Translations under genes and position numbers: made by a program
Notes under the pieces: model-generated
What the model saw: the letters and a program-made list of their open reading frames with translations, nothing else
What the model was told of the DNA's origin: nothing
Database searches by the model: none
Shown: piece by piece, positions 42,439 through 51,579 of the stretch
Layout of the letters: each line of letters opens with the position of its first letter
Numbering within the stretch: position 1 is the first letter of the stretch
From: Phytohabitans maris
GTDB lineage: Bacteria; Actinomycetota; Actinomycetes; Mycobacteriales; Micromonosporaceae
Assembly (NCBI RefSeq): GCF_031085175.1
Contig: NZ_JAVHUY010000008.1
Location: forward strand, 62,001 to 126,000
DNA: 64,000 nucleotides
Direction of reading: 5' to 3'

Positions 42439-45210
42439 ATGCGCCGACTGCTGGCGCCACTGGCCTCGGCCGCCCTCGTCCTCACCGCCCTCACCGTCCC
42501 GGCGGCGGCCGCGTCCGCCGAGCCGGCGTCGGTCGGCCCGGTCCTGGTCTTCTCCAAGACCGCCGGGTTCCGGCACGACTCGATCCCGGCCGGCATCGCC
42601 GCGATCGAACGGCTCGGCGACGAGCACGGCTTCGCCGTCGACGCGACCGAGGACGCGGCCGCGTTCACGCCGGAAAACCTCGCCCGGTACCAGGCCGTGG
42701 TCTTCCTCTCCACCACCGGTGACGTGCTCGACGCGGCCCAGCAGGCGGCGTTCGAGGGGTACATCCGGGCCGGCGGCGGCTACGCCGGCATCCACGCGGC
42801 GGCCGACACCGAGTACGACTGGGCCTGGTACGGCGGGCTCGTCGGCGCCTACTTCCGGTCGCACCCGGCCATCCAGCAGGCGACCGTGCGCCTCGAGGAC
42901 CGGGCCAACCCGTCCACCGCGCACCTCCCGCCGACCTGGACCCGCACCGACGAGTGGTACGACTACCGCACCAACCCGCGGGCGAACGTGAAGGTGCTCG
43001 CCAACCTCGACGAGTCCAGCTACAGCGGCGGCGGCATGGGCGCCGACCATCCGATCACCTGGTGCCAGCGGTACGACGGCGGCCGCTCCTGGTACACCGG
43101 CATGGGGCACACCGCCGAGTCCTACTCGGACGAGAACTACCTGCGGATGCTGCTCGGCGGGATCCGGCTCGCCGCCGGCGACGCGGCCGGGGACTGCCGG
43201 CCGGAGACCGGGTACGCGCCGCTCTTCGACGGCACCCAGGCCAGCCTCGACCAGTGGCGGCAGGCCGGCCCGGGCGGCTTCACGCTGGAGAACGGCACGC
43301 TCAGCTCGTTCGGCGGCATGGGTCTGCTCTGGTTCCCGGTCCGCACGTTCAGCGACTACTCGCTGAAGGTCGACTGGATGATGCCGGGCGACGACAACGG
43401 CGGCGTCTTCGTCGGCTTCCCCAACCCGGGCGGCGACCCGTGGGCGCCGGTCTCGACCGGCCACGAGATCCAGATCGACGCCACCGACGCCGATCCGACC
43501 CGCACGACCGGCAGCGTCTACAGCTTCAAGGCGCCGGACACCGCCCTGCGCGAGGCCAACCTCAACCCGCCCGGCGAGTGGAACTCGTACGACGTCCGGG
43601 TCAGCGGCCGGCACGTCGAGGTCCACCTCAACGGCGTGAAGATCAACGACTACACCAGCGACCGGGACATCGCCGACGGCTACATCGGCGTGCAGAACGA
43701 CGGCGCCGGCCTCGACATCAACTACCGCGACATCCGGATCCGGGCCGGCGGCACCACGGGCGAGGACCTGGCCCACGGCCGCCCCACGGACGCCTCCTCG
43801 GTCGAGCCGGGCTCCTCGCACGCGAGCGGCAACGCGGTCGACGGCGACGCCACCACCCGGTGGGGGAGCGCGCACAGCGATCCACAGTGGATCAGCGTGG
43901 ACCTCGGCGCGGCGTACGACCTGAGCCGGGTGCGCCTCAACTGGGAGGCCGCGTACGCCCGGTCGTACGAGATCCAGGCCTCGACCAACGGCACCGACTG
44001 GGCGCCGGTCTACAGCACCACGGCCGGCGACGGCGGCATCGACGACGTCGAGGTCGCGGGGGAGGCGCGCTACGTGCGGGTCTACTGCGCGGAGCGGGGC
44101 ACCCAGTGGGGCTACTCGCTGTGGGAGCTGAACGTCTACGGCGCCCCCACCGGCGGCGTGGACACCACCGCGCCGGCGACGGAGGCCTCGGTGGCCGGCG
44201 TGGAGTCCGGCGGCTGGTACACCGGTCCGGCGACGGTCACGCTGGCCGCCTCCGACGAGCCGGGCGGCAGCGGGCTGGAGTCCATCGAGTACCAGGTGGA
44301 CGGCGCCACGTCCTGGACCGTCTACAGCGCACCGTTCGAGGTGGACGGTGACGGCACGCACGAGGTCCGCTTCCGCTCCACCGACCGGGCCGGCAACGTC
44401 GAGCCGACCCGCACGGCGGCGCTGCGCACCGACGCGACGGCGCCGCTGACGACCGCCACGTTCGCGCCGGGCAACGACGACGGCTGGCACGCCGGCGCGG
44501 TACCGGTGACGCTCACCGCGACCGACGGCGGTGCCGGCGTGGCCACCACGGAGTGGTCGCTCGACGGCGGCCCGTGGAGCGCCTACACCGGGCCGGTGGA
44601 CGTCACCGGGGACGGCGAGCACGAGCTGCGGTACCGCTCCACCGACGCGGCCGGCAACCCGGAGGCGCTCAAGTCGGCGGTCGTGAAGGTCGACGGCACC
44701 CGGCCGACCACGATCGTCTCCGGTGTCGCGGACGGTGTGCTCTACGGCGACAGCCAGGACGTGCGGATCGCCTACCAGGCGGTCGACCCGACCTCCGGCG
44801 TCGCCACGCTGGCCGGCACGATGGACGGCGCGGCGTATCCGAGCGGCCGGCTCCAGCCCCTGTACGACCTCGGGTTGGGGCTGCACGAGCTGACCGTGAC
44901 CGCCACCGACAGGGCCGGCAACCGCACCACGACGACGGTCCGGTTCTACGTCACCACGTCCTTCCGCGACCTGGCGAACCTGGTCGACCGCTTCCGCGCC
45001 ACCGGCCAGCTCTCCGCCACGGCGCACCGCAAGCTGTCGAACAAGCTGGAGGCGGCCCGCGTCTCCGAGGCGGCCGGCGACGACCGGCGGGCGCTGCGGC
45101 AACTCGCCGCGCTCCGCACGCTCGCCACCGACGCGACGCTGGTGCCGGACCCGGACGTACGGGCGGTGCTGGCCCGCGACATCGACGCCCTGACCGCACT
45201 CATCGACTAG
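42439..45210 (+). CDS. secreted ThuA-DUF1080-discoidin-FIMAH protein
   Basis: The ATG at 42439 has AAGGAG seven bases upstream; 923 residues with a signal peptide (about 1-27). Domains in order: ThuA (about 33-250, VFSKTAGFRHDSI, GGYAGIHAAADTE), DUF1080/3-keto-disaccharide hydrolase-like concanavalin fold (about 257-434, WRQAGPGGFTLENGTL, GEWNSYDVRVSG), F5/8C discoidin (about 442-570, WGSAHSDPQWISVDLG), three Ig-like repeats of the DGTHEVRFRSTDRAGN type (about 575-840) and a FIMAH domain at the end. ThuA plus DUF1080 points to hydrolysis of 3-keto-glycosides at the cell surface. Palindrome copy 5 lies 32 bp downstream. Confidence 0.9.
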   Translation: MRRLLAPLASAALVLTALTVPAAAASAEPASVGPVLVFSKTAGFRHDSIPAGIAAIERLGDEHGFAVDATEDAAAFTPENLARYQAVVFLSTTGDVLDAAQQAAFEGYIRAGGGYAGIHAAADTEYDWAWYGGLVGAYFRSHPAIQQATVRLEDRANPSTAHLPPTWTRTDEWYDYRTNPRANVKVLANLDESSYSGGGMGADHPITWCQRYDGGRSWYTGMGHTAESYSDENYLRMLLGGIRLAAGDAAGDCRPETGYAPLFDGTQASLDQWRQAGPGGFTLENGTLSSFGGMGLLWFPVRTFSDYSLKVDWMMPGDDNGGVFVGFPNPGGDPWAPVSTGHEIQIDATDADPTRTTGSVYSFKAPDTALREANLNPPGEWNSYDVRVSGRHVEVHLNGVKINDYTSDRDIADGYIGVQNDGAGLDINYRDIRIRAGGTTGEDLAHGRPTDASSVEPGSSHASGNAVDGDATTRWGSAHSDPQWISVDLGAAYDLSRVRLNWEAAYARSYEIQASTNGTDWAPVYSTTAGDGGIDDVEVAGEARYVRVYCAERGTQWGYSLWELNVYGAPTGGVDTTAPATEASVAGVESGGWYTGPATVTLAASDEPGGSGLESIEYQVDGATSWTVYSAPFEVDGDGTHEVRFRSTDRAGNVEPTRTAALRTDATAPLTTATFAPGNDDGWHAGAVPVTLTATDGGAGVATTEWSLDGGPWSAYTGPVDVTGDGEHELRYRSTDAAGNPEALKSAVVKVDGTRPTTIVSGVADGVLYGDSQDVRIAYQAVDPTSGVATLAGTMDGAAYPSGRLQPLYDLGLGLHELTVTATDRAGNRTTTTVRFYVTTSFRDLANLVDRFRATGQLSATAHRKLSNKLEAARVSEAAGDDRRALRQLAALRTLATDATLVPDPDVRAVLARDIDALTALID

Positions 45211-45242
45211 AGCTCTCCGAGGCGGCGCGCTCCCCACCGCCC

Positions 45243-45296
45243 GTGATCGAAGCTCCCTTCATGTCGCTAGAACGACGTGAGGGGAGCTTCGATCAC
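45243..45296. repeat. 54-bp palindromic element, copy 5
   Basis: Same ends and centre (GTCGCTAGAACGAC) as copies 2 and 4. It sits in the convergent gap between the ThuA-DUF1080 gene and an aldo/keto reductase gene, 7 bp short of the latter's stop. Confidence 0.95.
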
Positions 45297-45303
45297 CGGA
45301 TCG

Positions 45304-46350
45304 TCAGAGGGTGCCCTCGCGGGCGTCGCGCCACAGGTCGACCGAGGCGGTGCCCGCCTCCAGGATCTTGTCTATCGTGGACAGTTCGTCGTCGGTGAAG
45401 GTCGGGTTGTCCAGGGCGGCCACGTTCTGCTCCAGCTGGCGCACGCCGCTCGCGCCGATCACCAGCGAGGTCACCCGCGGGTCGCGCAGCGCCCAGGCGA
45501 GCGCGAGCTGGGCGAGGCTCTGGCCGCGGGCGCGGGCCACGTCGTCGAGGGCGTTGAGCTGGGCGAGCCGGGTCCCGTCGATGGTCTGCGGGTCGAGCGA
45601 CTTGCCCTGGGTGGCCCGCGAGCCTTCCGGGATCCCGTTCAGGTACCTGTCGGTGAGCAGGCCCTGCGCCAGCGCGGTGAAACCGATGACGCCCGCGCCC
45701 ACCTCGGCCGCCGCGTCCAGCAGCCCCTCGGTCTCGATCCACCGGTTGAGCATCGAGTACGACGGCTGGTGGATCAGCAGCGGCGTGCCGAGGTCCCGCA
45801 GCAGCGCGGCCATCTGGCGGGTGTGCGCGGCGTCGTAGGAGGAGATGCCCACGTAGAGCGCCTTGCCCGCGCGCACCGCCGCGTCCAGCGCGGAGGCGGT
45901 CTCCTCCAGCGGGGTGTCCGGGTCGTAGCGGTGCGAGTAGAAGATGTCCACGTACTCTAGGCCCATGCGGCCCAGCGACTGGTCGAGGCTGGCCAGCAGG
46001 TACTTGCGGCCGCCGCCACCCTGCCCGTACGGCCCCGGCCACATGTCCCAGCCGGCCTTGGTCGAGACGACGATCTCGTCCCGGTACGGCCGCAGGTCCT
46101 CGCGCACAAGCCGGCCGAAGTTCAGCTCCGACGAGCCGTACGGCGGGCCGTAGTTGTTGGCCAGGTCGAAGTGCGTGATGCCGAGGTCGAAGGCCCGCCG
46201 GGCGATCGCCCGCTGCGCCTCGAACGGCTTGTCATCGCCGAAGTTGTGCCAGAAGCCCAGCGACAGCACTGGCAGGTCGAGGCCCGAGCGGCCGGTCCGG
46301 CGGTACTGCATACCGCTGCCGTAGCGGTCCGATGCGGCGACGTAACTCAT
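45304..46350 (-). CDS. aldo/keto reductase, YghZ (glyceraldehyde-3-phosphate reductase)-like
   Basis: The ATG at 46350 gives 348 residues, the length of YghZ/Kv-beta-like reductases. Motifs: HFDLANNYGPPYGSSE (Asp and Tyr), VVSTKAGWDMWPGPYG (Lys), DIFYSHRYDPDTPLEE (His) and the cofactor segment SLVIGASGVRQLEQNV. Members reduce L-glyceraldehyde-3-phosphate or methylglyoxal. Convergent with the ThuA-DUF1080 gene. Confidence 0.9.
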   Translation of the reverse strand: MSYVAASDRYGSGMQYRRTGRSGLDLPVLSLGFWHNFGDDKPFEAQRAIARRAFDLGITHFDLANNYGPPYGSSELNFGRLVREDLRPYRDEIVVSTKAGWDMWPGPYGQGGGGRKYLLASLDQSLGRMGLEYVDIFYSHRYDPDTPLEETASALDAAVRAGKALYVGISSYDAAHTRQMAALLRDLGTPLLIHQPSYSMLNRWIETEGLLDAAAEVGAGVIGFTALAQGLLTDRYLNGIPEGSRATQGKSLDPQTIDGTRLAQLNALDDVARARGQSLAQLALAWALRDPRVTSLVIGASGVRQLEQNVAALDNPTFTDDELSTIDKILEAGTASVDLWRDAREGTL

Positions 46351-46434
46351 GATCTCACTATCGCCACCGGGCGCTGTGCCGTCCAACAGAAGAACGAGAT
46401 CCGATCCAGCACCGCCGCTGCTGAATCGACGGGG

Positions 46435-46571
46435 TCAGGTGGCGATGCCGACCACCTGCTTGACCGTCTGGCCGACCGTGCGGAGCATGTGGTGCCCGCC
46501 GTCGACCTGGACCGCCGCGACCTGACCAGCCGGCAGGGGCCGATCGGCCGCCGGGCGACCGGGTTTCGCGG
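46435..46571 (-). pseudogene. possible 3' relic of a coding region
   Basis: Reading the minus strand, an open frame without a start codon runs to a TGA at 46437-46435 and encodes PAGQVAAVQVDGGHHMLRTV and a short tail. It looks like the last 40-odd codons of an enzyme, perhaps an alpha/beta hydrolase, left between two genes. The upstream part is missing. It could equally be chance open frame in GC-rich DNA. Confidence 0.25.
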
Positions 46572-47582
46572 TCAGGCGGGCGCGCCCAGGTCGTCCAGCG
46601 CCTTGACCGCGCCGCGGTGGAGCGTCACCGGGTCGGTCTGCCGGGCCTTGTCGAGGCTGATCTCCTTGGCGGCCGCGTTGGCCGCCTCCAGTTGCGGCTT
46701 GCGGTCGAAGAGGGCCCTGGTGAGCGCGCAGACCACGTTCGGGTCGGTGTCCTGCTTCACCAGCAGCAGGTTGGGTACGACGATGGTCTTCGCGTCCCGC
46801 GCCATGCCGTACGTGGCGGCCGGGATCACGCTCTCCTCGTAGACCGGGTTGACCTGCTTCATCTTCGGCAGCAGCGGCGTGATGTCGACGAACCGCACCT
46901 GCCCCTTCGCGGTCGTGAAGAGGTCGGTGATGCCCGGCGTGGGCAGGCCGCCGGACCAGAACATCGCGTCGATCGAGCCGTCCTTCATGCCGTCGACGGT
47001 CTTGGTGAGGTCGAGGCGCTGGGCGGAGACGTCCTTGGCGGGGTCGAGGCCGGCCGCTTCGAGGAGCCGGTTGGCGATCACCTCGGTACCCGAGCGGGGT
47101 GAGCCCGTCGAGACCCGCTTGCCGCGCATCTGTTCCACGGTGGTGATGCCGGCGTCCGCGCGGACGACGACCTGGGTGTAGTTGGTGTAGATGCGCGACA
47201 GCGCCTGCACCGGCTGCGGCGCGTCGAAGCTCCCCGCGCCCCGCACCGCGTCGGCGGCGCTGTCGGCGAGCGAGAAGGCGACCTGGTACGTGCCGGCCAC
47301 GAGCTGCTGGATGTTTTGCACCGAGGCGCCGGTCTCGGCCGCGGTCGCCTTCACCTTGCCGCCGGTGGCCGCCGAGATCTGCTCCGCGTACGCGTTGCCG
47401 AGCGCGAAGTAGACGCCGGTGGCGTTGCCGGTCGCGATGCCGACCCGCACGTCGCCGGCCACCTCGCAGGTGACGTCGCCGCCCGCGTCGGTACCGGCCG
47501 CGTCCTGCCGCCCGCCGCAGCCGCCCAGCCCCGCGGCCGCGAGGCCCAGCACGACGAGGGCAGCGCCCGTCCGTGTTCTCAT
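46572..47582 (-). CDS. TAXI family TRAP transporter solute-binding lipoprotein
   Basis: A 336-residue protein with a lipoprotein signal (GLAAAGLGGCGGRQ; lipobox LGGC). Typical TAXI segments follow: GIATGNATGVYFALGNAYAE, NIQQLVAGTYQVAFSLADSA, GKRVSTGSPRSGTEVIANRL. It binds the substrate outside the membrane for the TRAP permease encoded upstream; its ATG overlaps the stop of that gene (ATGA). AAGGAG is 6 bases before the start. Ligands of such systems are often organic acids; the ligand here is unknown. Confidence 0.92.
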   Translation of the reverse strand: MRTRTGAALVVLGLAAAGLGGCGGRQDAAGTDAGGDVTCEVAGDVRVGIATGNATGVYFALGNAYAEQISAATGGKVKATAAETGASVQNIQQLVAGTYQVAFSLADSAADAVRGAGSFDAPQPVQALSRIYTNYTQVVVRADAGITTVEQMRGKRVSTGSPRSGTEVIANRLLEAAGLDPAKDVSAQRLDLTKTVDGMKDGSIDAMFWSGGLPTPGITDLFTTAKGQVRFVDITPLLPKMKQVNPVYEESVIPAATYGMARDAKTIVVPNLLLVKQDTDPNVVCALTRALFDRKPQLEAANAAAKEISLDKARQTDPVTLHRGAVKALDDLGAPA

Positions 47583-49762
47583 GTGGACTCCTTCCCGAGG
47601 GTGTGGACTCCCGGCCCGGCGCCGCCGGGTGCGCGGCGCCGGCGCAGCGCGACCGCCGCCACCGCGGCGGCCAGCAGGGCGATGCCGGCGGTGATGGTGA
47701 CCGGGTGCAGGTAGAGCAGCAGGAGGCCGGCGGCCGCGGCGGCGATCCGCTCGGTCGGGCCGGCCGGGCCGAGGCCGAGCACCCAGCCGCCGGTCGCCAC
47801 CGCGAGCGCGGCCACCGCCAGGCAGGCCGCGACGGCCGTCCAGACCACGCCCCAGAGCGGGCCGCGGCCGAGCAGGTACTCGCCGGGTCCGGTGAGCACG
47901 AACGTGACCGGCACCAGGAACGCGGGCAGCGCGTACTTCAGCGCCTGCCACATCGTCGGCACCGGGCGTCCGCCGGTCACCGCCGAGGCGCCGACCGCGG
48001 CCAGCGCCGTCGGCGGCGTCACCTCCGACAGCACCGAGTAGTAGAAGACGAACATCGCGGCGGCCGGGCCGGGCACGCCGAGCGTGAGCAGCGCCGGCCC
48101 GATGATGACCCAGCCGATGATGAACGAGGCGGTCACCGGTACGGCCAGGCCGAGCAGCGCGAGCGCCACCGCCGCGAACACCACGGTCAGCGCGAGCACG
48201 GCGGTGCGGTTGTCGGCCAGCGACTCGGCCGTGCGGACCAGCAGGGAGGCGAGCTGGGCGCCGAGCCCGGTCTTGGTGGTGACCGCGGTGATGACGCCGG
48301 CCGCCGCGCAGACGGCCGCGACCGGCAGCACGCCGCGTACGCCGGCGGAGAGCGCCGCGAAGAGCCGGGCCGGGGTGAGCCAGGCGCCCCTGTCCAGGAA
48401 GGAGAGCAGGAACGCCAGGGCGGTCGCGTACACCACGGCCCTGGTCGCGCTCACCCCGACCGCGAGCAGTACGACGATCGCGGCGAGCGAGGAGAAGTGG
48501 TACCCGAAGCGGGCCAGCATCCGCCACGGCGAGCCCAGCTCCAGCGGCACCGGCCGGACCCGGAACCGGCGGGCGTCGATCTCGACCGCGAGCAGGATGC
48601 CCAGGTAGTACAGGACGGTCGGGATCATCGCCCAGCCGAGCACGGTGAGGTACGAGACCTCCAGGTACTCCGCCACGATGAACGCGGCCGCGCCGAGCGT
48701 GGGCGGCGACAGGATCGCCCCCACCCCGGCCGCCGCGAGCATGCCGCCCGCCTGCTCGGCCGGGTAGCCGGCGCGGCGCAGGATCGGCCAGGTCACCGCG
48801 CCGACGCTGACCGCGGTGGCGGTACCAGATCCGGAGACCGTGCCGAGCAGGAAGCCGGAGGCGACCGCCGTGCGCCCGGCGGCGCCCCGGGAGCGGCGGA
48901 ACGCGGCGACCGAGAGGTTGACGAAGAAGCGGCCGGCGCCGGAGAGGTCGAGCACCGCGCCGTAGATGGTGAAGAGCACGACGTAGGTGGCGGCGACGTC
49001 GAGCGGGGTGCCGTAGAAGCCGCTGCCGGAGTTGTAGAGCGCGTCGACGATCTGGCTGAAGTCGAGGCCGGCGTGGGCGATCGACCAGCTCTGCGGGAGC
49101 AGGCCGCCGTAGTAGCCGTAGCCGAGGAAGGCGAGGCAGACCGCGGGCAGCACCCAGCCGGTGGTCCGGCGGCAGGCCTCCAGCACGAGCAGGAGCAGGA
49201 CCCCGCCCATGGCGACGTCCGCGGGGGCGAGCAGCGCCTGCCGGTCCAGGAACGCGTCGTAGCCGCCGCCGGCGCCGCCGATCCCGAACGGCAGGACGGG
49301 GTACAGGCAGACGGCGAGCGCGAGTACGGCCAGGACCCAGTCGACGGGCGTGGGGAGGTCCCGCTGGCGCTGCCGCGCCGCCGTCCCGCCGCCTTCGTCC
49401 GCGGTCGTGGTGCGGCTCTCGGCGGGCGCGGCGTGGGTCTCGGCGGGTCCGGTGCGGGTCTCGGCGGGCGTGGCGCGGCGGAGGCGGGCGGGGAGCGGGA
49501 TGCCGGCGCGGTAGCTCAGGAAGACCAGCGGCAGCACGCCGGCCAGGAAGACGATCAGGTAGTACTGGCTGCCCTGGGCGAGCGGCCGGAAGACCTGCCA
49601 GAGCACGAGTAGCGCCACCGCGAAGGCGACCACCGCGACGCCCCGCTCGACCGGCCCGGCGAGCCGCCGCGCGGGGCGCTCCTCGTCGTCCCAGCGCTCC
49701 GGATCCACTGTGGACACAGCCGGCTCGGCCGAGCGGAGTGCCCCGTCCCGCCCTTCGGACAT
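47579..49762 (-). CDS. TRAP transporter permease, 4TM/12TM fusion
   Basis: A 727-residue membrane protein in which the small (DctQ-like) and large (DctM-like) TRAP subunits are fused, as is usual for TAXI-type systems. There are many hydrophobic helices. The large subunit includes GTVSGSGTATAVSVGAVTWP and AAGVGAILSPPTLGAAAFI, conserved in the family. A soluble acidic segment with repeated AETRTGPAE-like units (about 108-128) lies between helices. The first gene of a two-gene unit with the solute-binding protein; sodium or proton gradient driven import is expected. Confidence 0.92.
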   Translation of the reverse strand: MSEGRDGALRSAEPAVSTVDPERWDDEERPARRLAGPVERGVAVVAFAVALLVLWQVFRPLAQGSQYYLIVFLAGVLPLVFLSYRAGIPLPARLRRATPAETRTGPAETHAAPAESRTTTADEGGGTAARQRQRDLPTPVDWVLAVLALAVCLYPVLPFGIGGAGGGYDAFLDRQALLAPADVAMGGVLLLLVLEACRRTTGWVLPAVCLAFLGYGYYGGLLPQSWSIAHAGLDFSQIVDALYNSGSGFYGTPLDVAATYVVLFTIYGAVLDLSGAGRFFVNLSVAAFRRSRGAAGRTAVASGFLLGTVSGSGTATAVSVGAVTWPILRRAGYPAEQAGGMLAAAGVGAILSPPTLGAAAFIVAEYLEVSYLTVLGWAMIPTVLYYLGILLAVEIDARRFRVRPVPLELGSPWRMLARFGYHFSSLAAIVVLLAVGVSATRAVVYATALAFLLSFLDRGAWLTPARLFAALSAGVRGVLPVAAVCAAAGVITAVTTKTGLGAQLASLLVRTAESLADNRTAVLALTVVFAAVALALLGLAVPVTASFIIGWVIIGPALLTLGVPGPAAAMFVFYYSVLSEVTPPTALAAVGASAVTGGRPVPTMWQALKYALPAFLVPVTFVLTGPGEYLLGRGPLWGVVWTAVAACLAVAALAVATGGWVLGLGPAGPTERIAAAAAGLLLLYLHPVTITAGIALLAAAVAAVALRRRRAPGGAGPGVHTLGKEST

Positions 49763-49895
49763 AGGCGGACCATACTACGGATAGATCGAGGCATGGCGTT
49801 CTCTAGATCGATTCCGCGCCGAGCGGTCGTTCCGGCGCGCCTTACGGGACGTTCCCTGATGTCCTGACGGCGGGCCGGGTGCGACCCTCACCGTC

Positions 49896-50618
49896 ATGAG
49901 CCTCAATCCGGCCCGGATCGCGGGCGTGTGCTACCTCCTGGTGATCGCGGGCGGGCTGTTCGCCGAGGTCTTCGTGCGCGGCTCGCTGATCGTGCCCGGC
50001 GACGCCGCCGAGACCGCGTCGCGGATCGCCGCCGACGAGTCGCTGTGGCGGTGGGGCCTGGCGGCGCACCTGCTGTACCTGATCCCCGCCCTGGTCGTCA
50101 ACGTCCTCGTACCCGGCCTGCTGGCCGCCCCGGGTTCGATGCCGGCGCGGCTGGCGAGCACGTTCGGCGTGGTGAGCGTGACCGTCGAGGGCGTGGCGCT
50201 GCTCGGCCTGTACGTGCCGCTCGCCCTGCTCGACGAACGCGCCGCCACGCCCGACCTGGACCGGGCGCCGCTCACCTACCTCGCCGTACGGCTGTTCTCG
50301 GCGGGCTTCGGGTTCGCGCTGGTCTTCTTCGCCGCGTTCTGCGTGCTGGTCGGGGCGCTGATCCTGCGGTACCGGCGGGTGCCGCGCCCGATCGGCGCGC
50401 TGATGGTCGCGGCCGGCGCCGGTTACCTGGTCAACAGCCTGGCGCTGGTGCTCGCCGACCGCGCGACGCTCAACGAGCGGCTGGTGCCGTGGATCCTGCT
50501 GCCCTGCCTGGTCGGCGAGTTGTCGCTCACGGCGTGGCTGCTGGTGAAGGGCACGCGGGCGGGCGTCCCGGCCGCGGCGACCGCTATCCGCGAGCCCGCC
50601 AGTAGCCGCAGAACATGA
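49896..50618 (+). CDS. DUF4386 membrane protein
   Basis: A 240-residue membrane protein with about six hydrophobic helices, starting NPARIAGVCYLLVIAGGLFAE, the DUF4386 signature. Function unknown. Its 3' end overlaps that of the convergent siderophore-interacting protein gene by 35 bp, so both stops lie in each other's coding region. Confidence 0.85.
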   Translation: MSLNPARIAGVCYLLVIAGGLFAEVFVRGSLIVPGDAAETASRIAADESLWRWGLAAHLLYLIPALVVNVLVPGLLAAPGSMPARLASTFGVVSVTVEGVALLGLYVPLALLDERAATPDLDRAPLTYLAVRLFSAGFGFALVFFAAFCVLVGALILRYRRVPRPIGALMVAAGAGYLVNSLALVLADRATLNERLVPWILLPCLVGELSLTAWLLVKGTRAGVPAAATAIREPASSRRT

Positions 50619-51402
50619 TGTCGTCCTTCGGCACGCCGGCCTCGACCCAGGTGCGGCGCATGCCGGAGGCGAGGGCCTGCTCGCCGGCGACCCAGCCGTA
50701 GAACGGCTCGGCCGGTGCGGGCAGCGCCCGGGCCGTGGCCAGCGCGGCGACGCCCGGCGTGGCGTGCGAGCCGTCCCGGCTGACCCAGCTCACCTCGACG
50801 CCGTCCGGGGCGGCGAGCGGCTGGGCGTCGTCCGCGTGCGGTACCTCGATCACCGCGTGGCCGGTGATGTGGCGCGGCAGCGAGCCCAGGACGGCCGCCG
50901 CCGCGGGCAGGGCGGACTCGTCGGCGACCAGCCGCACCCGCTCCGGCGCGGCGGCCGGGTGGAAGCCGATGCCCTCGTCCAGGATCGCGACCGGGTCGCC
51001 CGGGCCGCAGTCCTGTGCCCATGTGGCGGCCGGCCCGGACGTGCCGTCGCCGGGCGAGCCGTGGATGACGAAGTCGACGTCCATCTCCGCCGGCTCCGGC
51101 CGGTACGCCCGCACGCTGTAGTTGCGCAGCACCGGCCGCGAGCTCTTGGAGATGGTGAGGAAGCGCAGGTAGGAGAGGGTGTTGAGCTTGGCCGGGAGGC
51201 GGGTCAGCGAGTCGCCGGAGACCGGGATGAAGAGGCGGAACCACTGGTCGTAGCCCATCGGCCGGAAGCGTTCCAGGTCGCCCTCGCCGAGCGTCACCCG
51301 CTGGAAGTGCGGCGAGATCCGCTCGCTGCGCAGCACGCGCAGGGTGAGCAGCTCGGAGACCTCCGGCTTGATCCGGACGGCGTTGAGGTTGGTCCGGGCC
51401 AT
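50584..51402 (-). CDS. siderophore-interacting protein (FAD-dependent ferric reductase)
   Basis: The ATG at 51402 (GGAGG 10 bases upstream) gives 272 residues. It carries RNYSVRAYRPEPAEMDVDFV, which is the RxYS FAD-binding site of the SIP family, VIHGSPGDGTSGPAATWA and the C-terminal NAD(P)H-side segment FYGWVAGEQALASGMRRTW. These cytoplasmic proteins release iron by reducing imported ferric siderophores. An IdeR-type iron box lies 26 bp upstream of the start, so iron-dependent repression is likely. Its 3' end overlaps the DUF4386 gene. Confidence 0.92.
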   Translation of the reverse strand: MARTNLNAVRIKPEVSELLTLRVLRSERISPHFQRVTLGEGDLERFRPMGYDQWFRLFIPVSGDSLTRLPAKLNTLSYLRFLTISKSSRPVLRNYSVRAYRPEPAEMDVDFVIHGSPGDGTSGPAATWAQDCGPGDPVAILDEGIGFHPAAAPERVRLVADESALPAAAAVLGSLPRHITGHAVIEVPHADDAQPLAAPDGVEVSWVSRDGSHATPGVAALATARALPAPAEPFYGWVAGEQALASGMRRTWVEAGVPKDDIMFCGYWRARG

Positions 51403-51427
51403 GTGCGCGACACCTCCGCTGGTCAAC

Positions 51428-51446
51428 TCAGCGTAGGCTAACCTAA
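51428..51446 (-). promoter_or_regulatory. IdeR/DmdR iron box
   Basis: The sequence TCAGCGTAGGCTAACCTAA agrees with the IdeR/DtxR consensus TTAGGTTAGGCTAACCTAA at 16 of 19 positions, with a perfect right half. It lies 26 bp upstream of the siderophore-interacting protein gene, where iron-loaded repressor would block its promoter. Confidence 0.8.
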
Positions 51447-51449
51447 CCC

Positions 51450-51540
51450 GCCGCCCCGGGGAAGGCGACGCCCGGGAAGGGGCGCCGCGGGGAAGCCGGC
51501 GCCCCGGGGAAAGCGATCCGCCGGGCAAGGGTGCCCCGGC
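51450..51540. repeat. degenerate GCCCCGGGGAARGCG-like direct repeats
   Basis: About four imperfect copies of a CCCGGGGAAGGCG-like unit lie between the iron box and the end of the hydrolase gene. The copies are diverged, and no function is apparent. Confidence 0.45.
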
Positions 51541-51579
51541 GTGGCGGCGCGGTGTGGTGCGCCGCCACGCGGCGGGGAG

